Assembly (NCBI GenBank): GCA_030041545.1
Contig: JASHNQ010000091.1
Span: forward strand, 1 to 54,383
Origin: a candidate division FCPU426 bacterium
GTDB lineage: Bacteria > Oederibacteriota > Muellerivitia > Muellerivitales > Muellerivitaceae
Direction of reading: 5' to 3'
Length of the DNA: 54,383 nt
Position 1 is the first letter of the stretch, and every line of letters begins with the position of its first letter. Below, one piece after another: positions 18,045 through 26,867 of this stretch. Both the position numbers and the translations under genes were made by a program. The notes below the pieces were generated by a model, which was not told where the DNA came from, searched no databases, and saw only the letters and a program-made list of their open reading frames with translations.

Positions 18045-21000
18045 TCAGTCGTCTTTTTTCGGGGAATCGCCGTCCTGGTCCATGTCCATTCCCTTGAGGG
18101 CGGGCGCGTTGGATTTTTTCAGGTAAGCGAAATCAAAGGCCTTTAAATCCTCCCCCGGCTTCTCCACCATGACGGCCGTCATAAAGCGGTTGTCCCGCTC
18201 GGGGCGGTCCTCCTTGGGAATGTTGATGAAAAGGCCCTTCACGCGCAGGATTTCGCCCGCCGGGAGGTCAAAGGGCCCCACGCGGGCCAAGTCCGTGTCA
18301 TAATCCTTGGACGCGTCGATCTGGTGCAGCACCAGCCCCTTTAAGTCCACCGCCGAAGTATTGTGGATTTCAACGCGAAAAGGCACGGGCACCCCGGCTG
18401 GGACCCGCTTGGGGGCGAGGATGGACACTTCGAGGGGCTCCAGGCCCTCCACCTGCCGAAGGGTGGTAAAGGCCTTGCCGCCCGCCACCAGCCATTCCAT
18501 GGAGCTGTAGGGCCCCTTGACGCCGTACACGATGCGGTAAAGGTCGTGCCAGAACATTCCCAGGCTCGAATTGACGGGGAACCAGTTGCGCAGCGTCTCC
18601 ACTTCGCGGTCGTAAAGCTCCTCGGGACCCGGGGGGTCCAGCGATTTCTGGACCCAGTTGAAATCCACCATTTCGCCCATGGCGTACATGCCGCTGCCGT
18701 GGGAAAGGTATTCGGGCCATTGTTTTTCCATGGACTTCAGCGTGCCCCGGTCGCCCTGGTACAGCATGATCTGGTTGAAATTGACCCCCGCGTCCACGTC
18801 CATGGCGGGATCCTGCCCGTGCTCATGGCCCATCTGCCAGCCCAGGGTAAAGGTGAAAACGGGTTTGGTCATCTTCGCCTCCTCCAGGATGTTCCTCAAG
18901 GTCAGCGCCACTTTGTGGGCCCGCCACCAATCGAACAGGGCCAGTACCTGGCGGTCCTCTTTCCTTTCCACGGTCTTGGCCAGCCAGTGGATGCGGTCCT
19001 GGCGGGAAAAGGACCCGTAACCCTCGGGCACCGGGGGAGCCATGTCGTTGACGAACTCGTCCACCATTTCATAGCCCGCGTCGCCGGTGCGCACGTAATC
19101 CAGGCCCACCATGTCCACGTCGGGATCGCCGTTCATTTGTTCCAGGAAGTCGAGGATGTCCTGCCGGCGCTTGGGGTCTTCCAGGGAGATGAACCGGCTT
19201 TGCACCACCTCGTCCGTGTCCGGATCGTAGCCCAGGGAAAAATTGTAAGGGGCCTGGTTCCAGGCGTCGCCCACGACCTTGAAGGTGGTCATGTAGGCGG
19301 CGAACTTAAGTCCCGCGGCATGGGCGGCCTTGGCGTATTTTCGGCCCACTTCCATGTCGGTGCGGCTGAAGGGGAAGTCCTTGGCGTTCAAGCGGTCCCA
19401 AACGGAGGTTTGCCCCATCAGGTAGGCGTAAACGTTGGCGCCCATGAACTTGGCCCAGTCAATGGCGTTGGCGGCCCTCAAGGAGTCGCTTCCATCCAAG
19501 GCCGGCACCGCCCCGCCGATGAGCTGCTTGCCCCCCTCCATGGTCAGGGCCGCGTAACCGGGGATCATGCCGCTGGGTTTCAAGGGCGCAATGGTGAAGG
19601 CGGATTCGAAAACCTTGGGTTTATCCCAGGAGGGCGAGGATATCTCAACCTCGGCCACATAGGTTCCGGGCGACGGGTTGTAAGGAATGGGCCAATTCCC
19701 GGTGAACCGTCCGTGAGCCGTATCTTTGGAAAGGCCGATTTTGGTCCTATCGTCAACGATAGAGACCGGTTTCCCCTCTTGGAACACTTCCACCGTGGCG
19801 TGCATGTCGGGGAAGGAACCCATCTGCTCGTGGTTGATCCTCACCTCAAAGGGCACCAGCTCATACCTTAAAAAGTTACGGGTGGGCATGACCGCGATCA
19901 CATCGGGGATCATCTGGGCCACATTGGGCGCCAGCACCCCCAACTTGGGGGATTCGGAGGAAAGGGTGGCCTTGGCGATCAGAACCCCGCCTGCGAGAAA
20001 ACCCGCGGCCAGGGCCCAGCGGATCGCCTTGGGGCCCAAAAACCATTGCAGCAGGGGCAGGAAGGAAATACGGAACCGGGGAATCTTCCAGCTCCACCGG
20101 GGTTGGTGGCCGGGCGCGGGGATTTCCAGTGGCGTCTCCAGGGTAGCCTGCGGTGAGCTTGTCGAACCCGCCTGCGGCGCGCCTGGCGTAGCTTGAGCGG
20201 AGCCAGGTGAGCTTGTCGAACCCGCCTGCGGCGCGGGAGCAGGGGGAACCGCAGCCGCCAAAGGCGGTTTAAGGGCGGGGGGAGAAGCTCCGGATAGCCT
20301 TTCGGGGGCTCCTTCCAGAACGGACGAACCTGGGACTTCGACGGGGGGGGCGGAGGCTTCGGGAGATTCGGGAAGGGGGTGAGGTGAAACAGCCGTGGGG
20401 GATTCCTTATCCGGAACCGCCGGCGGGGGTTCGGTGCCCCCGTGCTCCATGGGTTTTTCTTCAAGTTCGGGGACCGTCTCCGCCAGGGCTTCCGGCGCCT
20501 GCGTTAAGGAAGGCGGCATGGATTCGGAAATCGTGGGTTCGGGAAAAGAAACGGGGGGGACGGGAGGCACCGCTCCCTGGGCGGGAAGGGAGGCGCCCAA
20601 AGCCTCCTCGATTTTCTCCACTGAGGCTTCCATGGGATCCGCGGTTTCTTCTTCCACAAGGGAAGCCTGTGGGGCCATGGGGAAACTCCCATCCACAGGC
20701 TTGCCGGGCTCATCCTTGGACCAAGCCGTGGCCCGGTTCCCTTCCCCGGCGTCAGGCCATGCCGGCGGGTTGAACCAAGCCGGGGACGATCCGGGGGCTT
20801 CTTGCGGGGGGGCGGTAAGGGACGACCGGGCGGCTCCGGGGTTTTCCGGCGCCGTCCCTGGGGCCTTGGGCCTGGGCTTCCAAACCGACCCGGCGGCCTT
20901 GGCCGCGGCATTGAAGGCGCGGCCCACGCCCCCGGCGGCGGCCATCAAAACCGAACCCGCCAATGCCCCCGCCGCCCACGCGCCCCCCGCCCCCGCCCTC

Positions 21001-22574
21001 AACAGTTCGGCGGTTTTTTCCTTGAGGGTGTTGAAGTTGGCGGAAATGTTGAGGGACGCCGGTTCCACGGGTTTGGGCAGGCGGAAGGGTTCCAATTCCA
21101 AGCGGCCCTCTTGGGCCAGGAGCTCGGTGGGAAGGGGCGTCTCGCGCGTGAGCTTAACCACGGTTTCCACGTGGTAGGTTTGGGGGAACATGTCCAGCGG
21201 TTGGGCCCAGTCCACCGAATAGCCGTGCTTTACCAAAAGGGCCAGGTCCCGCGCCAGTGTGGCGGGATCGCAGGAAACGTACACCAGCCGCTCGGGATGG
21301 AAGGCGGTCACCCGCGCCAAAACCTCCGGCAGCACGCCCTTCCTCGGCGGATCCAAGATGGCGGCGTCGATCTGGCCGAGGCCCTTGTCCTTAAGCCCCA
21401 GGAGGATGGGAGGCACGTCGCCTTCCAGGTAGTCGATGTTTCCCTTGTGGTTGAGCTCCGCGTTGAACCGCGCGTCGTCCACGGCGGCGCCCACTTCCTC
21501 CACGCCCACGATGTAATCGGCCTGGTCCGAGACCGCCAGCGCCAGGGTGCCGATGCCGCTGTAAAGGTCCAGCACCGTGCCCCACTTTTTCTGGTGCTTC
21601 GGCTCGCCCAGGGCCTCGCGCACCAAGGCGTGCAGGATGTCGGCTTGGGCCGTGTTCACCTGCAGGAAGGAATGGAGGGATACCTTCAGCCTCAGGCCGT
21701 CGATCACCTCGAAATAATGGTCCCGGCCCGCCAGCACGCGGGTGGAGGGGCCGAAGACGATGTTGGTGCGGGAGGAGTTGATGTTCTGCAGCACGCCCAC
21801 CAAGCCGGGCACTTCCGCCGCGAGTTCCCGGGCGATGCGGGGCAGGATGTCGCCCAGGCCCTCCGGCGGCAACAGGGGTTTTTGCACGCGCTCCTCGGGG
21901 ACCTCGGTGCGCGTCACGAAAGCCAGGAGCGTCTCACCGGTCTTCATGCCGCGCCGCACGGCCAGGTGGCGCAGGAAGCCCTCGTGCTTTTTTTCCTGGT
22001 AGGGCGTCAGGCCCGAACGCTCGATTTTCCCGATCACCTTCTGCAGGAGGGCGTTGATCTCCTCCGCCTGGATGGGGCAGGTATGGTAGGGCACCAGGTG
22101 GTGGGAGCGGGGCTCATAAATGCCGGTGACGAAATGGCCGTCCCGCATGGAAACCACCGGCATGGCCTTGTTGCGGTAGGCGTAGGGAGCGGGGGAAGGC
22201 AGGCAAGGCTGGACCGTCACGTGGGGCAGGCGCCCGATGCGCGAAAGGGCGTCCACCACGAATTGGCGCTTGGTCTTGAGCTGGGAGGAGTAGTGGAGGT
22301 GCTGCCACTGGCAACCGCCGCATTCCTCGAAAATGCCGCAGGCGGGCGTGACGCGTTCGGGCGAGGGCCTCAGGATGGAAAGGATTTCGGCGGTGGCGTA
22401 ATGTTCTTTCACGCCGGTGACCTTGACGCGCACCCGCTCTCCCGGAAGCCCGCCGGGAATGAAAAGGGCGAAATCCTGGTAACGCCCGACCGAATCCCCG
22501 CCGAAAGCCAGGGAGCTGATCTCCAGTTCGATTTGGTCCCCGTATCGGACGGGTTGGGTGGTTTTCGTGCTCAT
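18045..22574 (-). CDS. Fusion: TrmA/RlmD-type rRNA uracil methyltransferase, linker, membrane span, glycosidase-like domain
   Basis: An uninterrupted 1509-codon frame. Residues 8-65 are a TRAM domain; Cys79, Cys85, Cys88 and Cys166 fit the [4Fe-4S] site of RlmD; DLYSGIGTLAL (336-346) binds SAM; DPPRKG follows; and Cys435 in YVSCDPATLARDL is the catalytic nucleophile. The methyltransferase ends near 480, the usual length. Then come an Ala/Gly-rich stretch (526-550), a Pro-rich acidic linker (570-825), a basic segment and a membrane span (about 851-870), a beta-sandwich (about 900-995) and a TIM-barrel-like region (about 1000-1370) with VDMVGLDYVRTG resembling the catalytic GHL10-type D-Y-R motif. 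An Ig-like tail ends at 1509. Positive charges before the span suggest the tail is outside. Joining an rRNA enzyme to a glycosidase-like domain is highly unusual. Confidence 0.8.
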   Translation of the reverse strand: MSTKTTQPVRYGDQIELEISSLAFGGDSVGRYQDFALFIPGGLPGERVRVKVTGVKEHYATAEILSILRPSPERVTPACGIFEECGGCQWQHLHYSSQLKTKRQFVVDALSRIGRLPHVTVQPCLPSPAPYAYRNKAMPVVSMRDGHFVTGIYEPRSHHLVPYHTCPIQAEEINALLQKVIGKIERSGLTPYQEKKHEGFLRHLAVRRGMKTGETLLAFVTRTEVPEERVQKPLLPPEGLGDILPRIARELAAEVPGLVGVLQNINSSRTNIVFGPSTRVLAGRDHYFEVIDGLRLKVSLHSFLQVNTAQADILHALVREALGEPKHQKKWGTVLDLYSGIGTLALAVSDQADYIVGVEEVGAAVDDARFNAELNHKGNIDYLEGDVPPILLGLKDKGLGQIDAAILDPPRKGVLPEVLARVTAFHPERLVYVSCDPATLARDLALLVKHGYSVDWAQPLDMFPQTYHVETVVKLTRETPLPTELLAQEGRLELEPFRLPKPVEPASLNISANFNTLKEKTAELLRAGAGGAWAAGALAGSVLMAAAGGVGRAFNAAAKAAGSVWKPRPKAPGTAPENPGAARSSLTAPPQEAPGSSPAWFNPPAWPDAGEGNRATAWSKDEPGKPVDGSFPMAPQASLVEEETADPMEASVEKIEEALGASLPAQGAVPPVPPVSFPEPTISESMPPSLTQAPEALAETVPELEEKPMEHGGTEPPPAVPDKESPTAVSPHPLPESPEASAPPVEVPGSSVLEGAPERLSGASPPALKPPLAAAVPPAPAPQAGSTSSPGSAQATPGAPQAGSTSSPQATLETPLEIPAPGHQPRWSWKIPRFRISFLPLLQWFLGPKAIRWALAAGFLAGGVLIAKATLSSESPKLGVLAPNVAQMIPDVIAVMPTRNFLRYELVPFEVRINHEQMGSFPDMHATVEVFQEGKPVSIVDDRTKIGLSKDTAHGRFTGNWPIPYNPSPGTYVAEVEISSPSWDKPKVFESAFTIAPLKPSGMIPGYAALTMEGGKQLIGGAVPALDGSDSLRAANAIDWAKFMGANVYAYLMGQTSVWDRLNAKDFPFSRTDMEVGRKYAKAAHAAGLKFAAYMTTFKVVGDAWNQAPYNFSLGYDPDTDEVVQSRFISLEDPKRRQDILDFLEQMNGDPDVDMVGLDYVRTGDAGYEMVDEFVNDMAPPVPEGYGSFSRQDRIHWLAKTVERKEDRQVLALFDWWRAHKVALTLRNILEEAKMTKPVFTFTLGWQMGHEHGQDPAMDVDAGVNFNQIMLYQGDRGTLKSMEKQWPEYLSHGSGMYAMGEMVDFNWVQKSLDPPGPEELYDREVETLRNWFPVNSSLGMFWHDLYRIVYGVKGPYSSMEWLVAGGKAFTTLRQVEGLEPLEVSILAPKRVPAGVPVPFRVEIHNTSAVDLKGLVLHQIDASKDYDTDLARVGPFDLPAGEILRVKGLFINIPKEDRPERDNRFMTAVMVEKPGEDLKAFDFAYLKKSNAPALKGMDMDQDGDSPKKDD
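20152..20235. repeat. In-frame TTCGACAAGCTCACC repeat within coding linker
   Basis: An identical 30-base unit occurs twice (20152-20181 and 20206-20235), beginning GGTGAGCTTGTCGAACCC on the plus strand. The 54-base period keeps the frame, giving APQAGSTSSP twice in the linker of the methyltransferase fusion. A related copy lies in another gene at 24952-24974. The unit resembles widespread bacterial TTCGACAAGCTCA repeats that normally sit between genes. Confidence 0.75.
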
Positions 22575-22915
22575 GGTTGCCTCAAAACGGTAGTCGTTGG
22601 TCGTCCGTCCTTAGTCGTCAGCAAACTTGAAGATTTTTTATGGCTGAGGACCAACGACGGACGACAGATAGCTGGTTTTAGCGTTTTTCGGAAGGCATTC
22701 CAAAATGACGCGTTGGAAATTTATCAAGGAAAAAAAGACGGTGGCTGGTACTTGCTTCCATCCCGACGAAAGACGATCCCGCCTTTATCGCGGGCCGGGC
22801 CCGCGGTTATTCTTTCCTTTATTTTAACGGTTTTCCGGGGCGTAGCAAATGAGTTTCCCATGTTATACTGGCGCCCGCCGTCGGGGTCCAACCCCTCCTT
22901 CACGCCCGGGGTCCA
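22575..22915. other. Divergent intergenic region, repeat and possible promoter
   Basis: This gap separates the divergent methyltransferase-fusion gene and a barrel gene. It holds a repeat pair at about 22590-22670 (GTAGTCGTTGGTCGTCCGTC and CCAACGACGGACGAC). TGTTATACT at 22861-22869 could be an extended -10 element for the plus-strand gene; no good -35 box is visible. No coding signal was seen. Confidence 0.4.
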
Positions 22916-24394
22916 ATGAAGACCTTTTCCCTCATGCTAATCAGGCTGCTACTACTCTTGGTAGGATGGGTCCTTATCCCCACCGTCGGTTCGGCCTCCG
23001 AAACCCGGGTGGATGCCACCGGCGGCCTGACCACGATCCTGGACGATGAAACCGACAACCTGGACCTTTTTTTGGACGGTAATCCGGCGGGACTCCTGCT
23101 TTTGAACACCCGCGACCGTTTCGACCTGGCCGGGGAATGGTCTTACACGGACCAGGAGGGTCCCTGGGGCTCCAACAAACAGCAGATTTTCACCACCATC
23201 CCCCGCTATACCGACAACCCCATCGATTACGAGGGCCTGATGCTTTTCCCCGACCCCCATTGGGCCGTGCAGGTTTTAGGGGACGTTTTCATCGACCAGG
23301 GGGTGACGGTGGCCAACCCCGCGGCCGACACCGAAACCACCTCCCAATACCGGGAGCTGGTGCGGGCCGCCTATGCCCTGCCCTTCGCCGCCCTGGGTTT
23401 GGAGCTCCTGGACGTGGAGCAGGACAAGGCCTTTGACCCGGGCCTTTATAACCCCACCGTGGGCATTGTCTCGGGGTCGGGCAGCGAGGACCAGTGGTTC
23501 GCCAAATTCGGCTTTATCACGACTTTCCCCGGTCCCGCTTCGCCGGAGGACCCCCGCTGGCAGGCCGGCGGCTATTTTGAGACCCAGTTGGGCCCCTCCC
23601 CCTACGGGCAGGACCTGAATGTTTACTACCTGAACTCCCCTTCCTTCCTTTTGGGCCAAACCACGACCACCACCGACTATACCGATTGGGGCGCCGAATT
23701 GCTGTACGACCTGCCCTCGGTGGCCAGGGTCCGCTTCACCGTGGGCATGGTCAACTCCGACTCGGATTTCCAGCAGACCGTTCCCTATGCCTCGTCCGAT
23801 TTCAGCGACCTCGCCAAGTACCACCTCGCCCAATTCCAATCCATGACCGTATCGGGGGCCTTCAAGCTTTCCCTCCCCTTCACGGAGTCGGAAAACGTGA
23901 AGTTGGGAGGGTCCGTGACGGGGTATTTCACCAACCAGGACGACATCCGGCCGGATGGGACGGTGATGGACAACAAGGAGAAGCAGCAGGTCGCCACCAC
24001 CTTGGGCATCGGGCTGGAGGATCCCAAGGACTACACCATGGGCCTGCAGTGGAAGAGCCTGAGCTACACCAACGGCAGCGACGTCATCGACAATCCCGGC
24101 ACCATTTCGGCCCTGGGGGGGGTGGATTACGCTTATTACCAACTGGTTTTCGGCGGCGAAAAATGGATTTTCCCCGTCTGGGCCCTCCGGTTGGGTTTGG
24201 TGGGGGAGGTGGACGACTATACGGCCCTTTCCACCAGCGCCCTGACCACCACCCTCAACGCGGGGACGGGCTTGGAGGAGGCCTTCGGCCGGTTGGATTT
24301 CCGCTTTTGGGTGGGAAGCGTCACCGGCCTGGACAACTCGGCCGACACCCTGGGGCTGGTGGGCGCCGAGCTTTCCACCACTCTCTTCCTTTAA
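22916..24394 (+). CDS. Exported beta-barrel protein
   Basis: A 492-residue protein with a signal peptide (MKTFSLMLIRLLLLLVGWVL to VGSAS, about 1-27). The rest is rich in alternating aromatic/hydrophobic segments with Asp/Asn/Gly/Thr turns, as in outer-membrane barrels, and ends AELSTTLFL. There is no SLH-like segment or coiled coil, unlike the barrels across the divergent gap. It stands alone on the plus strand in the middle of the envelope locus. No family is recognised; the barrel assignment rests on composition, signal peptide and ending. Confidence 0.68.
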   Translation: MKTFSLMLIRLLLLLVGWVLIPTVGSASETRVDATGGLTTILDDETDNLDLFLDGNPAGLLLLNTRDRFDLAGEWSYTDQEGPWGSNKQQIFTTIPRYTDNPIDYEGLMLFPDPHWAVQVLGDVFIDQGVTVANPAADTETTSQYRELVRAAYALPFAALGLELLDVEQDKAFDPGLYNPTVGIVSGSGSEDQWFAKFGFITTFPGPASPEDPRWQAGGYFETQLGPSPYGQDLNVYYLNSPSFLLGQTTTTTDYTDWGAELLYDLPSVARVRFTVGMVNSDSDFQQTVPYASSDFSDLAKYHLAQFQSMTVSGAFKLSLPFTESENVKLGGSVTGYFTNQDDIRPDGTVMDNKEKQQVATTLGIGLEDPKDYTMGLQWKSLSYTNGSDVIDNPGTISALGGVDYAYYQLVFGGEKWIFPVWALRLGLVGEVDDYTALSTSALTTTLNAGTGLEEAFGRLDFRFWVGSVTGLDNSADTLGLVGAELSTTLFL

Positions 24395-24411
24395 CCCCAA
24401 GGTCACAACTC

Positions 24412-24491
24412 AAAGTCGACAGTTCACGGTAAAAACCCGGAATTTAAACAACGGTCTTGCTGTCACCTGTGAGCTGTCAGCTATGAACTGC
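24412..24491. repeat. GTCGACAGTTCACGG-type inverted repeat
   Basis: AAGTCGACAGTTCACGG and CTGTGAGCTGTCAGCTATGA are imperfect complementary arms between the convergent ends of the barrel gene and the next minus-strand gene. It belongs to the family at 9482-9571. Confidence 0.55.
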
Positions 24492-24493
24492 CT

Positions 24494-25318
24494 TTAGCGG
24501 CGGGGCGTGGGGCTCGCGGCGGGATTGGGTTTGGGTGCCGAGGCGTCGCCTTCCAAGCGCATGTAGTCCAGGTAAACCACCACCGGCTGGGCGGCGCCCG
24601 CTGTGTCCACCCAGAACCTTAAGGAACGGATGTTGCTTAAATCCAGCCGGTCCTTGGCCAAGTCCTCCAGGGGAATGGAGATGTTGGTGACCTTTTTGGG
24701 CGTCAACGGCCCGGCAGTGTCGAATAAATAGGCGTGGCTGTCGCCCACTTCCACGTGGTAGGTCACCGGTTGGGCCTGGTCGTTAAAAACGTCCATCTTC
24801 AAATCCGCGTAGTCCTGCCACTCAAAGACCTTCAGGGGCGTCACCGAATTGACGTCCAACACCATCTCTGGCTGCCAGGGCGTGGACGGCGTGGGCTCGG
24901 ATTCGGGCATGAACTGGACGGCCTGCGGCGCGCCTGCCTGCCCCGCGCTGCCCTGCGGTGAGCTTGTCGAGCCCGTTGAGGGGGCCGAACCCGCCTGCCC
25001 CGGGTTTGCGGAAGGGGTCGAGTCCGCCGCATCGGGAGCCGCGGGCGTGGCATCGGGCAGGAATTGGTCGGCCAGGAGGAAGGTGGCCTTGGCGCAATAC
25101 TTCCCGTGGGTCTTGTTTTGCGTGGAGGGCTCGATCTTCACGTAACCGCCGGTGGTCCAGTCGAAATCGTCGTTGGGGTCCTCAAAGTCATCGATGACCT
25201 GGATCTTGGCGGCGGCTTTGTGGCGTTTGAAGCCTTGGGTCAGTCCCAGGCCGGCCATCACGGCGTAAAGGAGTCCCAGGGCCAGCAGGATGCCGAGGAT
25301 TTGCATGAATCTGCCCAT
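24494..25318 (-). CDS. Membrane-anchored CIA30/CBM-like beta-sandwich protein
   Basis: About 274 residues. A single N-terminal membrane span (MQILGILLALGLLYAVMAGL) precedes an exposed domain that opens with IQVIDDFEDPNDDFDWTTGG and closes with RSLRFWVDTAG...VVVYLDYMRLEG. This is the opening and closing pattern of CIA30-like or CBM11-like galactose-binding folds. The middle carries a Gly/Ser/Pro insertion encoded by a TTCGACAAGCTCACC repeat in frame. The ATG at 25318 has GGA upstream; a TTG at 25336 is possible. It is the only gene directly downstream of the LacI-type regulator on its strand. Confidence 0.65.
   Translation of the reverse strand: MGRFMQILGILLALGLLYAVMAGLGLTQGFKRHKAAAKIQVIDDFEDPNDDFDWTTGGYVKIEPSTQNKTHGKYCAKATFLLADQFLPDATPAAPDAADSTPSANPGQAGSAPSTGSTSSPQGSAGQAGAPQAVQFMPESEPTPSTPWQPEMVLDVNSVTPLKVFEWQDYADLKMDVFNDQAQPVTYHVEVGDSHAYLFDTAGPLTPKKVTNISIPLEDLAKDRLDLSNIRSLRFWVDTAGAAQPVVVYLDYMRLEGDASAPKPNPAASPTPRR
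24921..24980. repeat. In-frame TTCGACAAGCTCACC repeat, second gene
   Basis: GCCTGCGGCGCGCCTG (24921-24936) and CCTGCGGTGAGCTTGTCGA (24952-24970) are the same two modules found in the methyltransferase-fusion linker. Here they encode GSTSSPQG in the middle of the beta-sandwich protein. The reading phase is the same in both genes. Confidence 0.7.
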
Positions 25319-25395
25319 ATCGTATCCGGGGAACAAGGATGATGAAGAGGCAAAGCGAGGGGCATTCTACCAGCCGGGGGATGGCCCCGCAACTT

Positions 25396-25535
25396 TTAAC
25401 CACAGTTGTCAGGTGTCAGTTCTCGGTTGTCAGCAAAACCTTTTAACACGGAAAATAACCTAGCGAATCGGCTTAAACTCGCTGTTTTGGTTTCAAAGCC
25501 TTTGCTGGAACCTGACGACGGACGCTGACCGCTTC
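25396..25535. repeat. GTTGTCAGGTGTCAG-type intergenic repeat
   Basis: CCACAGTTGTCAGGTGTCAG and CCTGACGACGGACGCTGACC flank a less GC-rich spacer between the LacI-type gene and the next minus-strand gene. It is related to the other CTGTCAACTGTC-type pairs. Nothing coding was seen here. Confidence 0.4.
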
Positions 25536-25537
25536 CG

Positions 25538-26572
25538 TTAGGACTCCTTTTCCCTCGAACCGCTCGACAGGCGCACGATCAACTGGGTGGGCACCAGCAC
25601 GTGCCGGGGCTTCCAATGGTCGGGGTGGCTGATCTTCTCGATGAGCATGCGGGCGGCCTCGACGCTGATGGTGCGGTAGTCCTGCCCCATGGTGGTCAGG
25701 GAATAGGGGGGCGTGGAGGCTTCCGGGATATCGTCGAACCCCGCCAAGGCGATGTCTTCCCCCACCTGCAATCCCGCCGCGGAAACCGCGTCCCAGGCCC
25801 CCAGGGCCATGAGGTCGTTGGAGGCGAATACCGCCGTGGGCCGCTCCGGCAAGGCCAGCAGTTGTTTCATGGCCTCCACGCCCGATTCCCTCAGGAAATT
25901 GCCCTCCACGACGTATTCGGCGGGTACGGCAAGGCCGTTCTTTTTCATCCCTTCCTGGAAACCTTGGAACCGGTCGGCGGCGTTGCGGGAGGTCTTGACC
26001 TGGCCGGAAACGCAGGCGATTTTCCGGTGCCCTTGGGACACGAAATGATCCACCACTTGTTCCACCGCGTTCGCGTTGTCGCTATCCACGTAATCGATTC
26101 GCGGATCCTCGGTGCGGTAGCCGATCAAGACAATGGGGGACCTTCCTTGGAAGACTTGGTGGAGCTCCGCCTCCGGCAGGTAAGGGGAAACCATCAAAAC
26201 GCCGTCCACGGCGTTGTTATAGACCTTCCGGTAAACCGCCTGGGGGGCGAACACCCCCGCGATGGTGTTGATCAAAAGCCCGTAATGTTCCTGTTCCACG
26301 ACTTCATTGATCCCATCCAGTAATTTCATGTACCAGTCGCTTTGGATGGAGAATTGGGGGCCGGCCCAGGAAAAGAACACCTCGATGAGGTTGGTTTGTT
26401 TCACCACCAAACCCCGCGCGATGGGATTGGGCTTGAACTGCATTTCCTGGATAACCTTGAGCACTTTCTGGCGGGTGTCCTCCAGGACGTTGGGATTGTT
26501 GTTCAGGACCCGGGAAACGGTGGAAATGGAAACGCCGGCCTTGTGGGCCACGTCGTAGATGGTGATGGTCAT
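25538..26572 (-). CDS. LacI-family transcriptional regulator
   Basis: A 344-residue sugar-responsive repressor or activator. The N-terminal helix-turn-helix and hinge are textbook: TITIYDVAHKAGVSISTVSR, VLNNNPNVLEDTRQKVL and FKPNPIARGLV. The periplasmic-binding-protein-like effector domain follows (VDGVLMVSPYL, FASNDLMALGAWDAV, IALAGFDDIPEAS). The ATG at 26572 has AAGGG eight bases upstream; in-frame codons before it are non-conserved and overlap operator-like palindromes. The effector is unknown. Its position beside the envelope locus and a matching palindrome at 17975-17986 suggest it controls that locus. Confidence 0.92.
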   Translation of the reverse strand: MTITIYDVAHKAGVSISTVSRVLNNNPNVLEDTRQKVLKVIQEMQFKPNPIARGLVVKQTNLIEVFFSWAGPQFSIQSDWYMKLLDGINEVVEQEHYGLLINTIAGVFAPQAVYRKVYNNAVDGVLMVSPYLPEAELHQVFQGRSPIVLIGYRTEDPRIDYVDSDNANAVEQVVDHFVSQGHRKIACVSGQVKTSRNAADRFQGFQEGMKKNGLAVPAEYVVEGNFLRESGVEAMKQLLALPERPTAVFASNDLMALGAWDAVSAAGLQVGEDIALAGFDDIPEASTPPYSLTTMGQDYRTISVEAARMLIEKISHPDHWKPRHVLVPTQLIVRLSSGSREKES

Positions 26573-26598
26573 GGTTTTGTCCCTTGAATCCTTTCCAT

Positions 26599-26641
26599 GC
26601 AAGCGCTTCTTTAAGCGGGTTTCCGCTTTCAAACGCTTTCA
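26599..26641. promoter_or_regulatory. Two LacI-type operators upstream of the regulator gene
   Basis: GCAAGCGCTTCT (26599-26610) and TCAAACGCTTTCA (26629-26641) match the LacI-family pattern; the latter read on the minus strand is TGAAAGCGTTTGA. Both lie within 70 bases of the regulator start, suggesting autoregulation. A TATAAT on the minus strand at 26724-26729 is a possible -10 box further upstream. Confidence 0.45.
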
Positions 26642-26867
26642 TACCGCCGCAGAAAAATTCCCTTGCGATTTTTGGGGAATTTCAGGCGGACTGCTGAAAG
26701 GAAACCTTAAAAACGATAGAAGTATTATACTCGGGCAGCCCTCGAAACGCACCCCAACCGGAAAAATAAAAGTCCGGGGCTGCCATTTTGGAAATTTCGC
26801 CCTTAAAACTTTGGATCTTCGCGTCCTTTTACATAGTTACTGATGTTCACTTTTCAAGGATCTTTTC

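Noticed and set aside
18363-22919. Long plus-strand open frames opposite the methyltransferase fusion
   Set aside because: Same shadow effect; the minus-strand frame carries recognisable catalytic motifs throughout.
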